A DNA stretch of 64,000 nucleotides, from NCBI GenBank assembly GCA_014549065.1, contig JACDOX010000038.1, forward strand, positions 279,983 to 343,982, in the 5' to 3' direction. Positions within the stretch are counted from its first letter, which is position 1. Every line of letters starts with the position of its first letter. The notes under the pieces are model-generated. The model did no database searches. It was not told where the DNA came from and saw only the letters and a program-made list of their open reading frames with translations. The position numbers and the translations under genes are program-made. This DNA is from Cardinalis cardinalis (taxonomy: Eukaryota; Chordata; Aves; Passeriformes; Cardinalidae). Of this stretch, positions 37,858 through 50,594 are shown in pieces.

Positions 37858-40130
37858 GACTGGCCTTTTTGTTAAGCTGTGGAAAAATACAAGACCATTG
37901 CAATCCACACTTTCCCACTAATTTTTTTCAGGTATGGAAACTGGTAAGTTTCTGGACAAAGAAAGTAGGGGGAAAAAAGAAGAAGAAAAAGAAACAAAAT
38001 CATTCAAATATTCACACAGAATTATCATTTGGAATCAACATTTTGGATGGCCCACTGGAAACCAAGCTAAGCCCCTATTTCATAAAAACATCAAAGCAGC
38101 CATTGCTTAGTGAAAGAAAGTGGGGTTTCAACTTCTGTGAGTACAGAAAAAGAATTTGTCATCTCTACTCCTATCATGGCTTCCAGTAATAAACGAAACC
38201 TCTTAGGAGTTCAGGAAGCGTACAGCACNGCTGGATAGATCTGTTGTTTTGATTTGCCTGTCGATTTTGATTTCTCTGTTTCTCCATGTTTGTTTTTGAT
38301 TTGAATGACAGCAACTCAAAATAACCTCAAAGTTAGTAGAGCCCATTCAATGAAGTTTTAAAAAATATAAAAGACTGAAAGCAGCCTTGTTCGAGGTAAA
38401 TGAAGATGTGTGTTTAAGGAGTTTATTTATATAAAAATTGAGAGCTTTTAGGAGAAAAAAATTATGTTGATGTCATTTGTTGACTCCAGGGTTTGGAGGG
38501 AGGGGTTTTGGGTTTGCCTTTAAGGATCTGACCGCTTGTCCGTGCATTTTCAGGGCTNGCAATACCACAGAAGGGCAAGAGATGGCAGCATTGGTAAAGC
38601 ATCGCACGGCTCAGCCTCTCCCTGCCCGGGGCCGAGCCAGACCCCTTCAAGGCATTGTTCCACTGCCGCTGAAACCCCNGCCGCAAAAACGTTCTGCTGA
38701 AGCGTTCCCTGAATGGCTGTCGATCTGCAGATCTTGTTTGTGTGTGGTACAAATGCAGATTGGTAAAAAAAAGGGAAATATTGGAAAAGAGAGAGTTCCT
38801 ACTCTTCTTACCAGAACACAGGCCAGCTTTCAAAGACTAGAACTGCCAGTCACACACTCCTGTTACAACAAAGATAGTTATTCCTCATGGTAGGCACCCA
38901 ATATTCCAATCAGAACTCTGTCGAATTGTGACTTGCTGAAAAAGCATAAATTAAACGGCAGTCCTTGTGAAAGAAACTTACAATGTAGATCAGGACACAC
39001 AAAATGAAAACTCACTAAACCACTGAGAATGAGAGCAGAAGGATTGCAAATACAGAAAAACTATTCTACGTAGGATAGTCCACCCTCATATAAATTTTGT
39101 AAAATAACCCTGCACTTAACAAATTGCAGTGTTTGGAATCATAAACTAACTGAGGGAATTTTTTTTTTTTTTTAATATCACATGGTTATCTCTGGCAAAT
39201 CGATTGCTGGGTTCCTGCATTGTTTCTTGAGAATCTGAAATCCTAACTGCTCATAATGTGTGACTGTATTTCTCCATGTAAGACACAAACACTCTTAATA
39301 ACAAAGCAGCCAGTGATGGGTTCATTTCCAATTGCTATGACATCATTCTAATTCCAAGGCACTCCACACATTTTCTAATGAATGGTATTCTCAACACCTG
39401 AGAGTACTTCTAGCTGTAATTATAAAGAAATATCCCAAGAGTGCATACTATATAGACCTGATTTTTCCTGATCAAAGGCATTAAAGCTGTTTTAACACAA
39501 AACTTGATAACCCATAACCCACCACATTGGATTAACTGCAGAACAACAAAGGGGCCACAGACTACTCTTCTTCCACATTTCTGTTCTCCTGGAAGCACAC
39601 CACAAATCTTTTAAATGCTGAAAAGACTTTGGGAGTGACCACACTGCCAAAATACCATAGGGCGTTTTCTTTTCGAGAGACTATTTTAATTGCCTGAGCT
39701 ATTTTGCAGAAAAGCCCAAACATTTGTGAACATTGGTCAAATGATTTTTTTAAAGTAAGAGGTTTCTCTCCTGTTTTTTTAATAAATAGTTTGAATAACC
39801 ATCAGTTGCTCTAAAACTAGCTGGATTTATTCACATAGAAATAAAAAGCAATAATTTTTACTAAAGTATTCTCTCACACAGAAATTGGGGAGGTGCCCTT
39901 TACCATAACATTGGTGAAAACACAGATTTGCTCCTTCTACAACACGAAAGTACATTTTGTACACAGCATAACTGCTGCGTAAAAAAAAAAAATTAAACAA
40001 TTATCCACTTTACAAAGGTTCTTCATTGGTTTTATAAGACTCGTGTTTCTCAAACAGAAATGAAAGAGAGCCCTTGTGGCACATAAAACTAAGCAATTTT
40101 TCAAAAACTTGGTAAAATACAATCTTAACT

Positions 40131-40190
40131 AAAAAAAAAAAAAAAATCCACCAAAAAAAAAACCAAAAAAACCCCCAAAAACACAAAAAC
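40131..40190. repeat. A-rich low-complexity tract with 16-A run
   Basis: Begins with 16 consecutive A and continues as A runs broken by CC, CCCCC and CAC. It may be an expanded tail of a lost retrotransposon, but no body is recognised on either side. Confidence 0.85.
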
Positions 40191-42990
40191 CTGTCTTCTC
40201 TCTATTCCTGGAAAGTGAATTACTTTTTATTTTTTTACTAAAAAGGTAAACAGCCCCCTAGGGTTAGTGTCCCACTGATATTTTAATAACACTTTAAAAC
40301 AATGAGGTAATCCTACATCAATGCCTTCACTATTTGAACATTAGAAAATGCCAGCCCTTTGCTCGCATGAACACGTAACCCTGCTCTTTAAAGTGATGTT
40401 ATTACTGCTATTCAAACTTGAACTATTTCTTAGTTACATACTCCTTAAANTATAATATGCTGTTCATGGTGTTTTTTTAAAAGCTCACTACATATCAGCT
40501 ACCATGTAATGTCTTCAATTTAAATTATACCATAACTACTTCTTTCTTCACTATTTTTTACTAAGATCATTTCTTGCTTTATAAGAAAACATTTTGCAGC
40601 TCTGCAAGGTAAGAATCTGTTTCACAGCAACTGAGATGTTTATGTGCTGAGATTTTTTTCTTAGGGAAGTGTCCTTTAGTCTCACAGAAAAGCAGTTACA
40701 GATATACTGAAAGCTGGTATTGAACACAGCTTAAATTAACATGAAACAGTGCAAATAGAATCTAACAGATAAAATATTCATAGAAACAATGTTTCTAGAG
40801 ACACTCACTGAAATTTTTAACTCAAGAATGAGTATTACTTTGAAATTTTAAGGGGAAAATACTGAGCTTGATTTAAAAACATAAAGAGGGCAGTTCTACA
40901 GTCTGCTGAAACAGGAGGTCAGAGATATATTCCTTTCATATCTGTCCTTAAAATGTATTATGATAAGCATAATTCTCAAGAGGACATATTTTATTTTCCT
41001 AGTCATTTCACCAGCACTTCCGTGGGGAGCTGCACATCTTTCCTTTCATTGTTGTTCCACAGCTGTCACATAAGCAGAGAAATATGCAACACCATTAAAC
41101 AACCTCATCCAAAAGCTNGTGCCTGCCTCAGAACGTTCCAGTTCCACTTACACAGACACAAGAAAACATACCTCAAGTTATTCAAATCTTGCATAGTATG
41201 CCTTCTTCATTTGTAATACAAGAAAACGAAGACATTGTGAAGTTAATATAAATGCAGATGTAGGTGGTCAAAATTCCCAGGAGCACAGGGACCTTCAACT
41301 TTTCACACAGGTGAAGAAGTTTCAGCCTCCCAAATCTCACAACTATTTCTGCAGTTATTCAAATAAGCACTGTTTAAACTCAAGGGAAGAATTCATCACA
41401 GGTGACCTGGGCCTACCAAAACTGCATTAGCAGGAGAGGATAGAGCCTGAAAAACACACCTGTTGTGATGCTTCCAAAAAGGGTGGTGAAGAACACAGGT
41501 GGCAGCACTTGAAGTCTCAGCAATTTGTGCTAAAAATAACAGCAAGCTATCCCACAAGCAAATTTACTTCCCTTGATTGATAAACTTGCTAGATACTACA
41601 GGTGCTGGCCATGAGAGAACTCTGTATTGTTAAATAAAGCTTTTTTTTAAATATAATATCCAGTCCAATAGGTTGTTATGCCACATCTTGCTGTGTTTTT
41701 TTCCTATTCCCACCTTTCTACTGCCTCTTAGTTGTTACTGCAATCATTAGTTGTTAATCAGNCCTGGTCACAGGTCTCTCATGAAGAACTCACTACTTCT
41801 TCCATCCAAGTATTTTCACTTTCATAATATCAAAACCAAGGAACAAAATTCTTGTGTCGCATCATTCCCCACAAGAACAACCATGCTGTCTTCAAAATCA
41901 TAGAATATTTTCAAACTCCCATCCTTTTTACTATAATCTTTTATTTTTTAGCTATAGGGAAGAGAATGCACCCTCATACCAAACCTTAAATCGCACACAA
42001 AAATATTTGCTTCCTACTGGCTGTTCCAGCTAGAACCATGACTGTTCTGCTGTACAGGGAATTATGGAGTTTTACATTCTACTTTTTTCTCAACTCTCAC
42101 TTCTTTTTTCCATTTTGCCATCCTCCTGTTCTCTGCCACTTTAACTTACAGCTGAACCCAAGAGCTGTTAAGTATTCCCAGATACCCACAGTCAAGAAGA
42201 ACTAAAAAGATGTTATGAGGGCAAGGAGCTATTCCAAGTATCTCACAGTAATCTCTAACCTCAACTTTTGCTCTCCTTTTTCTAAAGCAGAATCACAAGA
42301 ATAAAACTCATGAAGAACATAAAAGTGAATAAAAGCACTGTCATAGAGGGCAGCTTAACAAACAGCCCTCAGTGTGTGGGTCTCCCACGCATCTTCACAG
42401 AAGACAGCATAAGGAGTCCCTGCACAAAGCACATTCTTCTGCTTACAGAGAAGAAAAGCAGTTACCGAATTCAAGCAGACAAATGGTAANCATTATTATG
42501 TGATTCATCCAATAAAATCACAGAGAATCATCACACAGTCAGTGTGTCACCTTCATTGGTCACAAGTAACAATTATCAACATTTCCTGTTTTGGTAGTTG
42601 AGATCCAACATAGGCAAGAGGAAGATGAAAACCACACAGGAGATTATGAGTGCTTCTCCCCCCACCCACACTGAGCAACAGAAATCAGTCTGGTGGGCAA
42701 ATGAATTACAACCTTGCACATAAGAACATCAATAACTTGCCCTTAAGGTGCTCCCTTGACTCTCAGACTGAAGATGTCAACAACTTGATGTTGCAAGTCT
42801 GGGCGCAGACTCTGTTGTATGTCTTCCCACCTCTCCTTGCTCACCAAAGCACTTGGAAAGAGACAAGAGAGCACAGTCTGTCATCTTGTGGNTACCAGAG
42901 CAGTAAATCAGGGGAGAGTCAGTAAAACAGATGTTGAGAGAGGCACCCCATCATCTAACAGACAAGCCTTACTGGATAGACAGGATACAA

Positions 42991-43074
42991 CTATACAAAA
43001 CAGAGCAATATCCATTCATATTCTATACAAAACAGAGCATCATCCATTATCCATTAATGATATCCATTATCCAT
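42991..43074. repeat. Short local tandem repeats
   Basis: CTATACAAAACAGAGCA followed by two variable bases and ATCCATT occurs at 42991-43016 and again at 43023-43048, a 32-bp offset. It then grades into ATCCATTATCCATT, itself repeated at 43042 and about 43061. This is consistent with replication slippage. Confidence 0.85.
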
Positions 43075-45074
43075 TTTTAACAAGACCTCACTAATCCTAG
43101 CTANCATATATCCCAGCAGTCTTGAGCAGTCAGAGATGGTGGAATGCAGAGATCCATGCAAATGCAGCTCCTTCATATTTGGTGTTCCTCAGTCCTTTCT
43201 TCTTCTGATTCTTATATTTTTTCTTAGCTCTTTCCCCTACTTCAGCACTTGTTTTTTCTGCATCTTTTCTAAATCCTTACAAAGATACTCTCCTCAACTT
43301 CTTCATCTCCTTCCATTCTGCTTGCAGGCTTTGAAATCACACAAGAGCAGCTTTTGTCTCTGGTTTACTTCGCTGGGCCAGTTCTGGGTTACTCAAGCCA
43401 ATGGTCACACATGCCGACTANAGGCTGCACTGGCTACATCAGGACTGCATGCGTAATGATTCTCTCTCTTGATTAACCTAGTGGTAGACTTTGGGATTCT
43501 ACAGTCTCCCTAGCTGTCATTCTAGAATGTCAATCTTGTCTCTGTAACCATGTCTATTATTAACATGAAAGAAATGTCATAGAGCATGAAAAGTCAACAC
43601 ATAGAATGCATTTGCCTGACTAATGCAAAGCCCTTAAGCTAATTGCCTGAAAAACAAGTGAAACATAAACTCTGATTTGAACAACTCAACATAAACAACT
43701 CAAGCTCACAGGAGGAGTTTGACTGTGAATGTATAAGAACATGCAAGCAAAAAGGTTATTTTATTTTCATCAAGCTCAAGGAAAAGGAGTGATATGCCGA
43801 CTTGAGGACAGGAAAGCACAATCACTTTCCAAGAACTTATTTTGGTTTTAATAATTCCTATTCTCTCCAGATTTAGAAATTGTTCTCTTTTTCTAAAAGT
43901 CACACTATGCTGTAGGAAAGTATAGGACCAACATTACTACTCCTATGTAAGCAGCTTCTCGGGAGCGTGCCAGGACACTTTCTTGTACTGCCAGCAACCA
44001 GCAAGTATATTCAGCTCTCAGTAAGCATCCTTTGTCAGAGATCTGCAGGCTTCATCACTTGCCTGGAGAAAATTTCAAACTCGATTTTTCTAATTCCTTA
44101 CCTCATGTTCATTCACGTTTTCATCTCAGCTTCCATCCCTTTTCAACTCTCAGCTCTCTTGCATATTATTTTGCACCGCCTGATCAATCTATTCTGCTTC
44201 CAAGTTTCCTGAATATAACTTAACACTTCCCCAGGAAAGCTTATCAGAAGAATTTCGGTAAATTAAACCTTCTCTTTTTCCAATATNCACTCCTACATTT
44301 TTAATCCACATTTTTGTGACAAAGTTAGATTCATGAATAAAATTTTATGTTTCTTTCACTTGAAATACAGTGCTGAAAAAATGGTTTAGCAGCACTGTGT
44401 CTGCTTCTGTGTATATTTTTCAGACAACATTTTACTGACCATCTTGAGGATTTTAAAGTACTTCAAGACATTTCAGAATTACACTGACCTAAAAAGAGAT
44501 GATGCAGAAAGACCCCAAGACAAATTCTTGCTATCCTCTAAACCTAGGTTTCCAGAAGTATTATCAGAGATTCACACAGGAATTCAAACACCTGTTCTAN
44601 TTTAAATCCTATGCTAATTTCTATAATCATGGCAGATGCTATGGAATTACCAAACCAAGATGAAAGAAAGCATAGGGATAAAGAACAAAGGCAAATTCAC
44701 ACATGAATTTTTACAAAATTTCTATGAAAAATGTTTACATACATTTACACATATGAATTTGAAACTTGCAATCTTTTTTGAGTACTGGTTTCAAGTTATT
44801 ATTTTTAATATACTCATACATTTCATAGTTTCTTACTTGTTTAACTGTACATCTGTTATGGATATATTAACTAAAACTTTGGCAAATGCACGAACCAAAG
44901 TTGCAGAGAAGCACTTGGCAGCAAGAATTTCCTGCAGCTTCGTATGAGACCACTCTGACCTAAAGCTGTGGCCAACTCTCTCGGTCTCTTCCAAAGCTTA
45001 AGGTTCTATGAATCTCTAGACCAGTCCAAGACACTTTTGAAGCCTGCAAGCATAGCCTACCTGTATCTCCATTA

Positions 45075-45079
45075 GATCC
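45075..45079. repeat. Target-site duplication GATCC, left copy
   Basis: GATCC immediately precedes the LTR and is repeated at 45541-45545 immediately after it. Confidence 0.9.
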
Positions 45080-45540
45080 TNTCCTGGTTCCCACCAGGAC
45101 AGGATTATTTTTTACAACAACCAGGAGGAGACAGGGCTAGGACANGGAGGTTATTCTGTATCACCTCATGTCACTGCCAGGGGTAAGAGAAGGCATTCTC
45201 TTATGGGGAGAAGGAGTTTCTTCCAGTCAAGAAAATTTGGTGGGGGTGGCCACCCAGTGTTCTCTACAGTTAGGAAATTTCTTTGTGAATAATTTCTTTT
45301 CTTGTACCCTCTGTCACAAGTATTGGTACTGTTACTATTNGTTTTCTTATCTCACTGCTCTTTCCAGTAAACTGTTCTTATTTCAATCCTGGTTCTTTGC
45401 CTTTTGTGCCTCCAATTCTCCTCTCCATTGTGCCACAGGAGGGAGGGGGTGGGGAAAAGTGGGGAGTGTGAAAGTTGTGTGTGGTTTGGAAAGTCTTGTT
45501 GGAGGCACTGTATTGGGGTTTCCATTCCTAAACCACAACA
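45080..45540 (+). mobile_element. Solo avian ERV LTR, 461 bp, with 5-bp target duplication
   Basis: Starts TNTCCTGGTTCCCACCAGG (N expected to be G) and ends CCTAAACCACAACA, flanked on both sides by GATCC. Landmarks are AACAACCAGGAGGAGACAGG, GTCACTGCCAGGGGTAAGAG, GGGGAGAAGGAGTTTCTTCC, TTCCAGTAAACTGTTCTTAT and GCCTCCAATTCTCCTCTCC. If N is G, the first 22 bases hold an 8-bp perfect inverted repeat (TGTCCTGG/CCAGGACA). A 5-bp target duplication fits class III or class I retroviruses. The 3' half is similar in order and wording to the minus-strand LTR at 57730-58190. No coding interior remains, so it is a recombined solo LTR. Confidence 0.92.
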
Positions 45541-45545
45541 GATCC
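45541..45545. repeat. Target-site duplication GATCC, right copy
   Basis: Exact match to 45075-45079, directly after the CA end of the LTR. Confidence 0.9.
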
Positions 45546-46637
45546 TTAGAGGCTTGCCAAGATTGTATACCCAACGCTTCTATCAATTCATTTGTTTATC
45601 CACACTGAAATTGTGTGGCTCTCAGGCAATTNATCTTTTACCGAAAAACAAAAGGTGTGTGAGTACAAAAACGAGATTAACTAATTCAACTGAAAATCAG
45701 TTTTCAATCAAGTTATCAATACTTCGCAAAATTAGCAAATAATGACTTCTTTCATTCCTGTTGAGCTTAANCTGACCATTAAACAAACATCAAAGAATAA
45801 TACTGTTCACCTCCCCACCTTTCTCTAGACATTATTTCCTGTTGCTGCCCTTGGGCTGGCATTGCTGTTTGCACTCCTCACAGTCAGGAAAACTAGGCCA
45901 GCAAAAGAAAAATGAGCTTTCAACTGGAGTGACACCCTCAAGCAAGACATCACATCACCACAGGCATATGAGTGGCACACGGGAAGTGGTGGGAAGAAGT
46001 GGCAGAAGACAGCAGGAGAAGAAAAGCCAGCCTGCTCCTTTCAACAGCAACCCGTACTTCTGTCAGATTAAAATAGCAGTGCAGTGACAGTCTAAACCAT
46101 TTTGAACAAAGAAGGGAAGCTTCTTTTAGGAGAATTTCTCTCCTGTAAAATTTCCATAGTAGAACGTTTGTTTGCTAAAGGGAAAGTATTCAGTTACGAC
46201 AAAGTNTGGAAAAAACAACACATGTTTAAAAATCCCGTTGTTATGTCAGGGTAGGAGATCTGAGTGAGCTTAATGGGCTGAAAAATTTAAAGAATTATCA
46301 TAAGACAATCCAGGACAATTAAAAAACTATTTGACATACAGTTTTCCTAAAGGATTGTTTTGGATTTACAGATAATTGTATTTTCTGAGAATATATATTC
46401 TCCACTCAGAAAAAACATGGGCATACTCTTAAAAAAAATACAGTTGCTTTGCTTTCTGAACAGAAATGCTGGAACAGAATCGTTTGAGTTTTTATTACAT
46501 TTCTTCTTCACTCTATATTCTCTGAAACAATTTTTCACTTATCTTTTATGTTGATTCGATTTTCCCTTTGCCTTCTACATACAAAAATGTTCCAATGGGG
46601 TACTTTCTTATAACTCATAGACTCTGACATTCGTGAT
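45546..46637. other. Unassigned non-coding DNA
   Basis: About 1.1 kb of AT-rich DNA between two LTRs, with no gene or element recognised. Confidence 0.5.
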
Positions 46638-47418
46638 TGTCCTAGTTTTACTTGCAGGTATTGGGAAGGGGNCAGAGCCTAGCACTGTGTGGGCACGGCT
46701 AGGTTGCTGTTGTGTATCCTGAAATCATCACTGGGGCCATGGGTTTGGGGGGAAGAGAAAGATGAACATACACCATGAGAGTGCCATTTTGTTCCATTCC
46801 TTCCTCAGAGAGCCTACCAGCAACCAGCACTATGGACTCTGCCCGTCTTCCATGCTGCCTGTCCTTTCCTGTCCCTCAGGAGAAATGCAGGTTGAAGTGG
46901 TGGACACCATCAAGCATGGCCAAATACTGCTGAACACAGCNGCAGTTCAGAAGCTGTCAGCCTGGGCAGGGCTCTATGGTTCAGGTATAGCATCATTCAG
47001 ATTGGGGCATTTTTCCACAGATGTTTTTTGTTCTCTTGAGCTCAGAGGAGGAGAATGCCAGGCTGCAGTAACAGCTGCCATTTTCCCTTTTTCTCAGGAG
47101 ACCACATGGTGCTGGTGATGGTGCCATCCGCCATCTTGTTTTTGTCTCAGGATGGTGCCATCCGCCATCTTGTTTTTGTCTCATGTGGAATGGAGCCAAG
47201 GTGATGAGCACCTTTGAATGTGTAAATCACCCTCTCCTTTGTATACTTGTGTTAATTGCTGCTGTTACCCTTCCTATCATCATCCCACTGCTGTTTGTTT
47301 TAGCAGATTGTTATCCCAACCCAAGGGGTTGCATTGGTCCTTTCAAAACAGGGAGGGGCAGGGAGAAGAGGAGTGGCTTATTTGAACTTTAATTTCCAAC
47401 TGGTTTTAAACCACCACA
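46638..47418 (+). mobile_element. Probable solo ERV LTR, about 780 bp
   Basis: Starts TGTCCTAGTTTTACTTGCAG and ends TTTTAAACCACCACA, the kind of TG...CA termini seen in avian ERVL-like LTRs. Inside are GGGAAGGGGNCAGAGCC, GCATGGCCAAATACTGCTG, the duplicated CCATCCGCCATCTTG block and, near the 3' end, a GC-rich AAAACAGGGAGGGGCAGGGA stretch. The flanking 5-mers (GTGAT and TTTAC) do not match, so the ends or the target duplication have decayed. A 118-codon frame (46762-47118) lies wholly inside and is best read as incidental. Confidence 0.65.
47117..47184. repeat. 34-bp tandem duplication inside the LTR
   Basis: GATGGTGCCATCCGCCATCT plus 14 more bases is present at 47117-47150 and again at 47151-47184, differing only at the last base. 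The duplication is internal to the probable LTR and may be specific to this copy. Confidence 0.93.
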
Positions 47419-49740
47419 TTTACTCATTTTTAGCCCATCTTCAGTGCAGAAGTCTCAGACAAAGAAATCATTAAACATCTCTGCCTAGTTTATGTCCCTG
47501 TTTGGGAAGTAACTGTCCTCATCAAGTAACTGACCAATGCTATTTCTGGTCTGCCCTTTGCTATTAATGTTTTTTTTAAGCTCTTTTTATTGTTCCCAAC
47601 AGTACTAGCCAGTTTCAACTCCAGTGAAGAGCATCTCTGTAGTCCTCCCACGTCGCCTGATCTTGCTTCCAATGGCCATTTCTTTTTCTAATGGCATATT
47701 TCCTTTCTTTGCCGTAGTGTCAGAAGAATATCGCTGCTCAGTAACAGGCACTGTCAGAACTACAGCAGGAAGATTATNCATTATCTGAGCACCCCTCAGA
47801 CTGTTCCCAGGCTTTTCATTATACACAACAATAAATTCTTTTTTTAATTCACATTTCGTTTATATGACCAATTGAAGCAAAAGGTAAAAATTGACAGTCT
47901 GCAGTGTATTATGTCCATACTAACACTTTAAAAACCAGTAAAAAAATCAATTAACTATACCAAAACTGGCAAATTCCCTTAAACTGACTCCAGCTCTTTT
48001 CCCTGCCACCACCTCTTCAGAAATGCATCCATCTCTCAGTTCCACTATTTGTGGCATCATTCCAGCATCCTGAGCTTGACTGAAAGTGAGCACTCCCCTT
48101 GCCTGATTTCCTCTGGCTCATTTTGAGAGATATGGTAAAACTTATATTTTCATTCCAAGACTGCAGAAGTGAATTTTTAAATATGTAAATATCTAAATAC
48201 CTATCTTGCCACTCAATCCACTGGAACAAATATGTACCCATAAAATCTTTTGCTAAGTCACATATTCACTTTGAGTTCTTTGTATGTGGATAAAAGCCAA
48301 ACAAAGACTTGCCTACTCAAATTCCCACTGAAAAAACAACTGCCATTGACCGGGAGAGGGAGACAGATAAGAACAGCCAAAATCAGGATTGTTGGTGCTG
48401 ATCNTAAATTAGATATATTGCATTACACAGGTTTTTTTCAAGTCCCGTTTCAAAAATAGTCAGTAGTACACGTCTGTAACAAAATAATCCATATTCAGTT
48501 GTAATGCAAAATGGTTTCCTGATTCCTTAAATTCTTGAGGGTTTCTACTTTCTTTTATTTGTTAGTCTTATTCTTGCAGTTACAGTTAAAAACTTGAACC
48601 CCTTCCCTAGAGTCTTTTCTGAGGAAATCAGGGANAGAGTGCAAGGAAATGGGGAAGAGAGGTAGAGCACTGACTCTCCCTTTGTTGGAGTGGCCTTCCA
48701 GAACCACAGCCAGGTCTGCCAAGATTCGAAAATTATAAATAAGGTGTGAAAGTGAGGGGATACTTTCAACTGTAAGAAAAAATATGTAAATGCAAGTATT
48801 TTCTTCTGGCATGAGAGATGAAGGCAATGGATGAGGTGGGAAAGGGGAAGCAGTACATTCTACAAAGGACCTAGTCCATTTTAGAAGACAGTTGTTTGCA
48901 CACATCCTCCTGTGAGATCAGAGTAANACTTTTTTTTTTCCTTTTCCTCTTAAATCATCTATTTAACAGCTAGGCAAGAAACCGTGTGTTTTGAAATTCA
49001 ACATTGTTTTACTCCTGGAGCATGAAGTCCTTGAAATACGCAGCATGACTGCAAACCACTGAAGTGTAATGAATTCTTTGAATTCCCCTTTTTCCAGGCT
49101 TGACTTGGTAGCGTGTGTGNGCTTGTGCACCCACAAATGTACATATGCAAGTTTGCACACACATAAATTTCTTGTCAGGTCATTGCTGTGAGCAATGGTG
49201 TCTCCTCCACCAGCTGGCAGTGAGAATAGTGTGTGAACAGCCTTCTGTAAGACACTGCAGCCGGTGAAGGGAATTCTTATGCTGTAGCCAGAAAACTGGA
49301 AAAGTAGAGGTCAATGCGCTTGATGAAATGGCTTGCTGCACAGCAGTAGTCCTGACAAACTGGTAAAATAAGTCAAAAGAAACTTCATAAAGGTCATCCA
49401 AAAAAATGTAAAGGCCTCTACCTGGTACAGTAATGTAGAAACAGCTTGAACTGGTCCCATGAGATGGAACCACAAACAAGGTAAGCCCTGTTTTTTNACA
49501 CATTCACCCTATGCATGATAGTCCAGGGTCTTCCAGATGAGATCTTGGCTCCTGCTTGTCTCTGAGNGTCTGGTCACCTGACTGGGCCACAGGTTCCCTG
49601 AGCCTTTTGTGGTGCAAACTCTTGCCTGGTGCTCCAGCCACTTCCTGCCACCCAGAGCTCCACCAGCAGCTGCACTGCAGCTACACACTAAGTACTGAAT
49701 GTACATCTCAACACTGTCCACCATGCTGCTGTGGATGCCC
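47419..49740. other. Unassigned non-coding DNA
   Basis: Unique sequence with no recognised gene. Frames near 48.55-48.9 kb and 49.18-49.5 kb on the minus strand reach 107-116 codons without domains. A T-rich run lies near 48929-48941. Confidence 0.45.
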
Positions 49741-49803
49741 CAGCCCCTGGTGCGGGTCCCAGNGCACACATCTCACTCCTGCCCGGCGGGAGCACGGGAG
49801 CAG
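49741..49803. repeat. GC-rich shared segment, copy 1
   Basis: CAGCCCCTGGTGCGGGTCCC through TGCCCGGCGGGAGCACGGGA is nearly identical, at about 58 of 63 positions by eye, to 52382-52443 in the CpG island. It carries several CpGs while the DNA around it has few. I do not recognise it as part of a named repeat. Confidence 0.8.
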
Positions 49804-50594
49804 TTGGGTCAGAGATGACAGTAAAAATTTTATTTCCCACTTTACTTGAAGAATCTCTACATTTTGCAAACATTTGTCACAATGTAGCAACAAGATTACT
49901 TTTGCCTGGTTTTTGTGCTGTCCTCTAAAAGCAATACACATGTATTTACATCCAGACATGGTCGAGAAAGGCCTGTGGGAGAAATCTTTGCATCTATTCC
50001 TTATACCCCTAGGGATGATGAATGTTGGAGATTCAGGTGCAGGTACACATGGTTGCCTCTCCTCATTAAGGANGAATTGTTCATGAACAGCTTGACAGTG
50101 GAACAAATTAACCTTGCTTGCGATTGCTTGCTGCCACAAACAGGGCTGTTTACTCCTTTGCTACATCTCACATGTGTAGCACACCTACTCGACAATTGGT
50201 TGCAGCATTTTGCTGGACTCTGGTGAGCCAGCTAAACACNTGGATCTGGCAGAATATTTCCCTTGGAGGATGGAACTAGCATCTGGAGTGTCAGTGAACT
50301 AAATTGACTTCGGAGATGTCTGACAAATACCAAAGCTAGCCCAGGTGAAAGTGGGGAATATCTTCAGCAGCAGCTGCCTTTTAGATCTACTCCACTGAAG
50401 ATCAAACCAAAGCCAGGGAAGTGAGTGGCATACATATATACCTACTCCTTCCCCTCAGGTGTGTAAGGTCAATGCCTTCAGAAGCATGGAGGTCTAAAAA
50501 CAAAGTTTGCACTGAAACTGGAAAAAAGTGTAGCAGAGCTGCCTAAAACTCAGGCATATATACCACTTCAGCATGGCAGAAAATCATGCCTGAC
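49804..50594. other. Unassigned non-coding DNA
   Basis: Roughly 800 bp of unique sequence between the GC-rich segment and the next LTR; several short frames and nothing recognisable. Confidence 0.45.

Larger units (their letters stand above)
35140..45079. other. Unassigned AT-rich non-coding DNA
   Basis: About 10 kb without a recognisable gene or transposon. A-rich tracts occur at 37825-37857 and 40131-40190, a T run near 39158-39172, and a short local repeat at 42991-43074. A small patch with several CpGs lies at about 38610-38720, with overlapping frames on both strands (138 and 123 codons) and no domains. TATAAAAG near 36021 has no downstream transcript evidence. Confidence 0.45.

Noticed and set aside
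41880..41910. ATCATAGAAT resembling the CR1 terminal octamer
   Set aside because: The following sequence lacks any other CR1 landmark, so the short match is treated as chance.
46762..47118. 118-codon frame
   Set aside because: Lies entirely inside a probable LTR and contains an ambiguous codon; LTRs of this kind do not encode a protein there.
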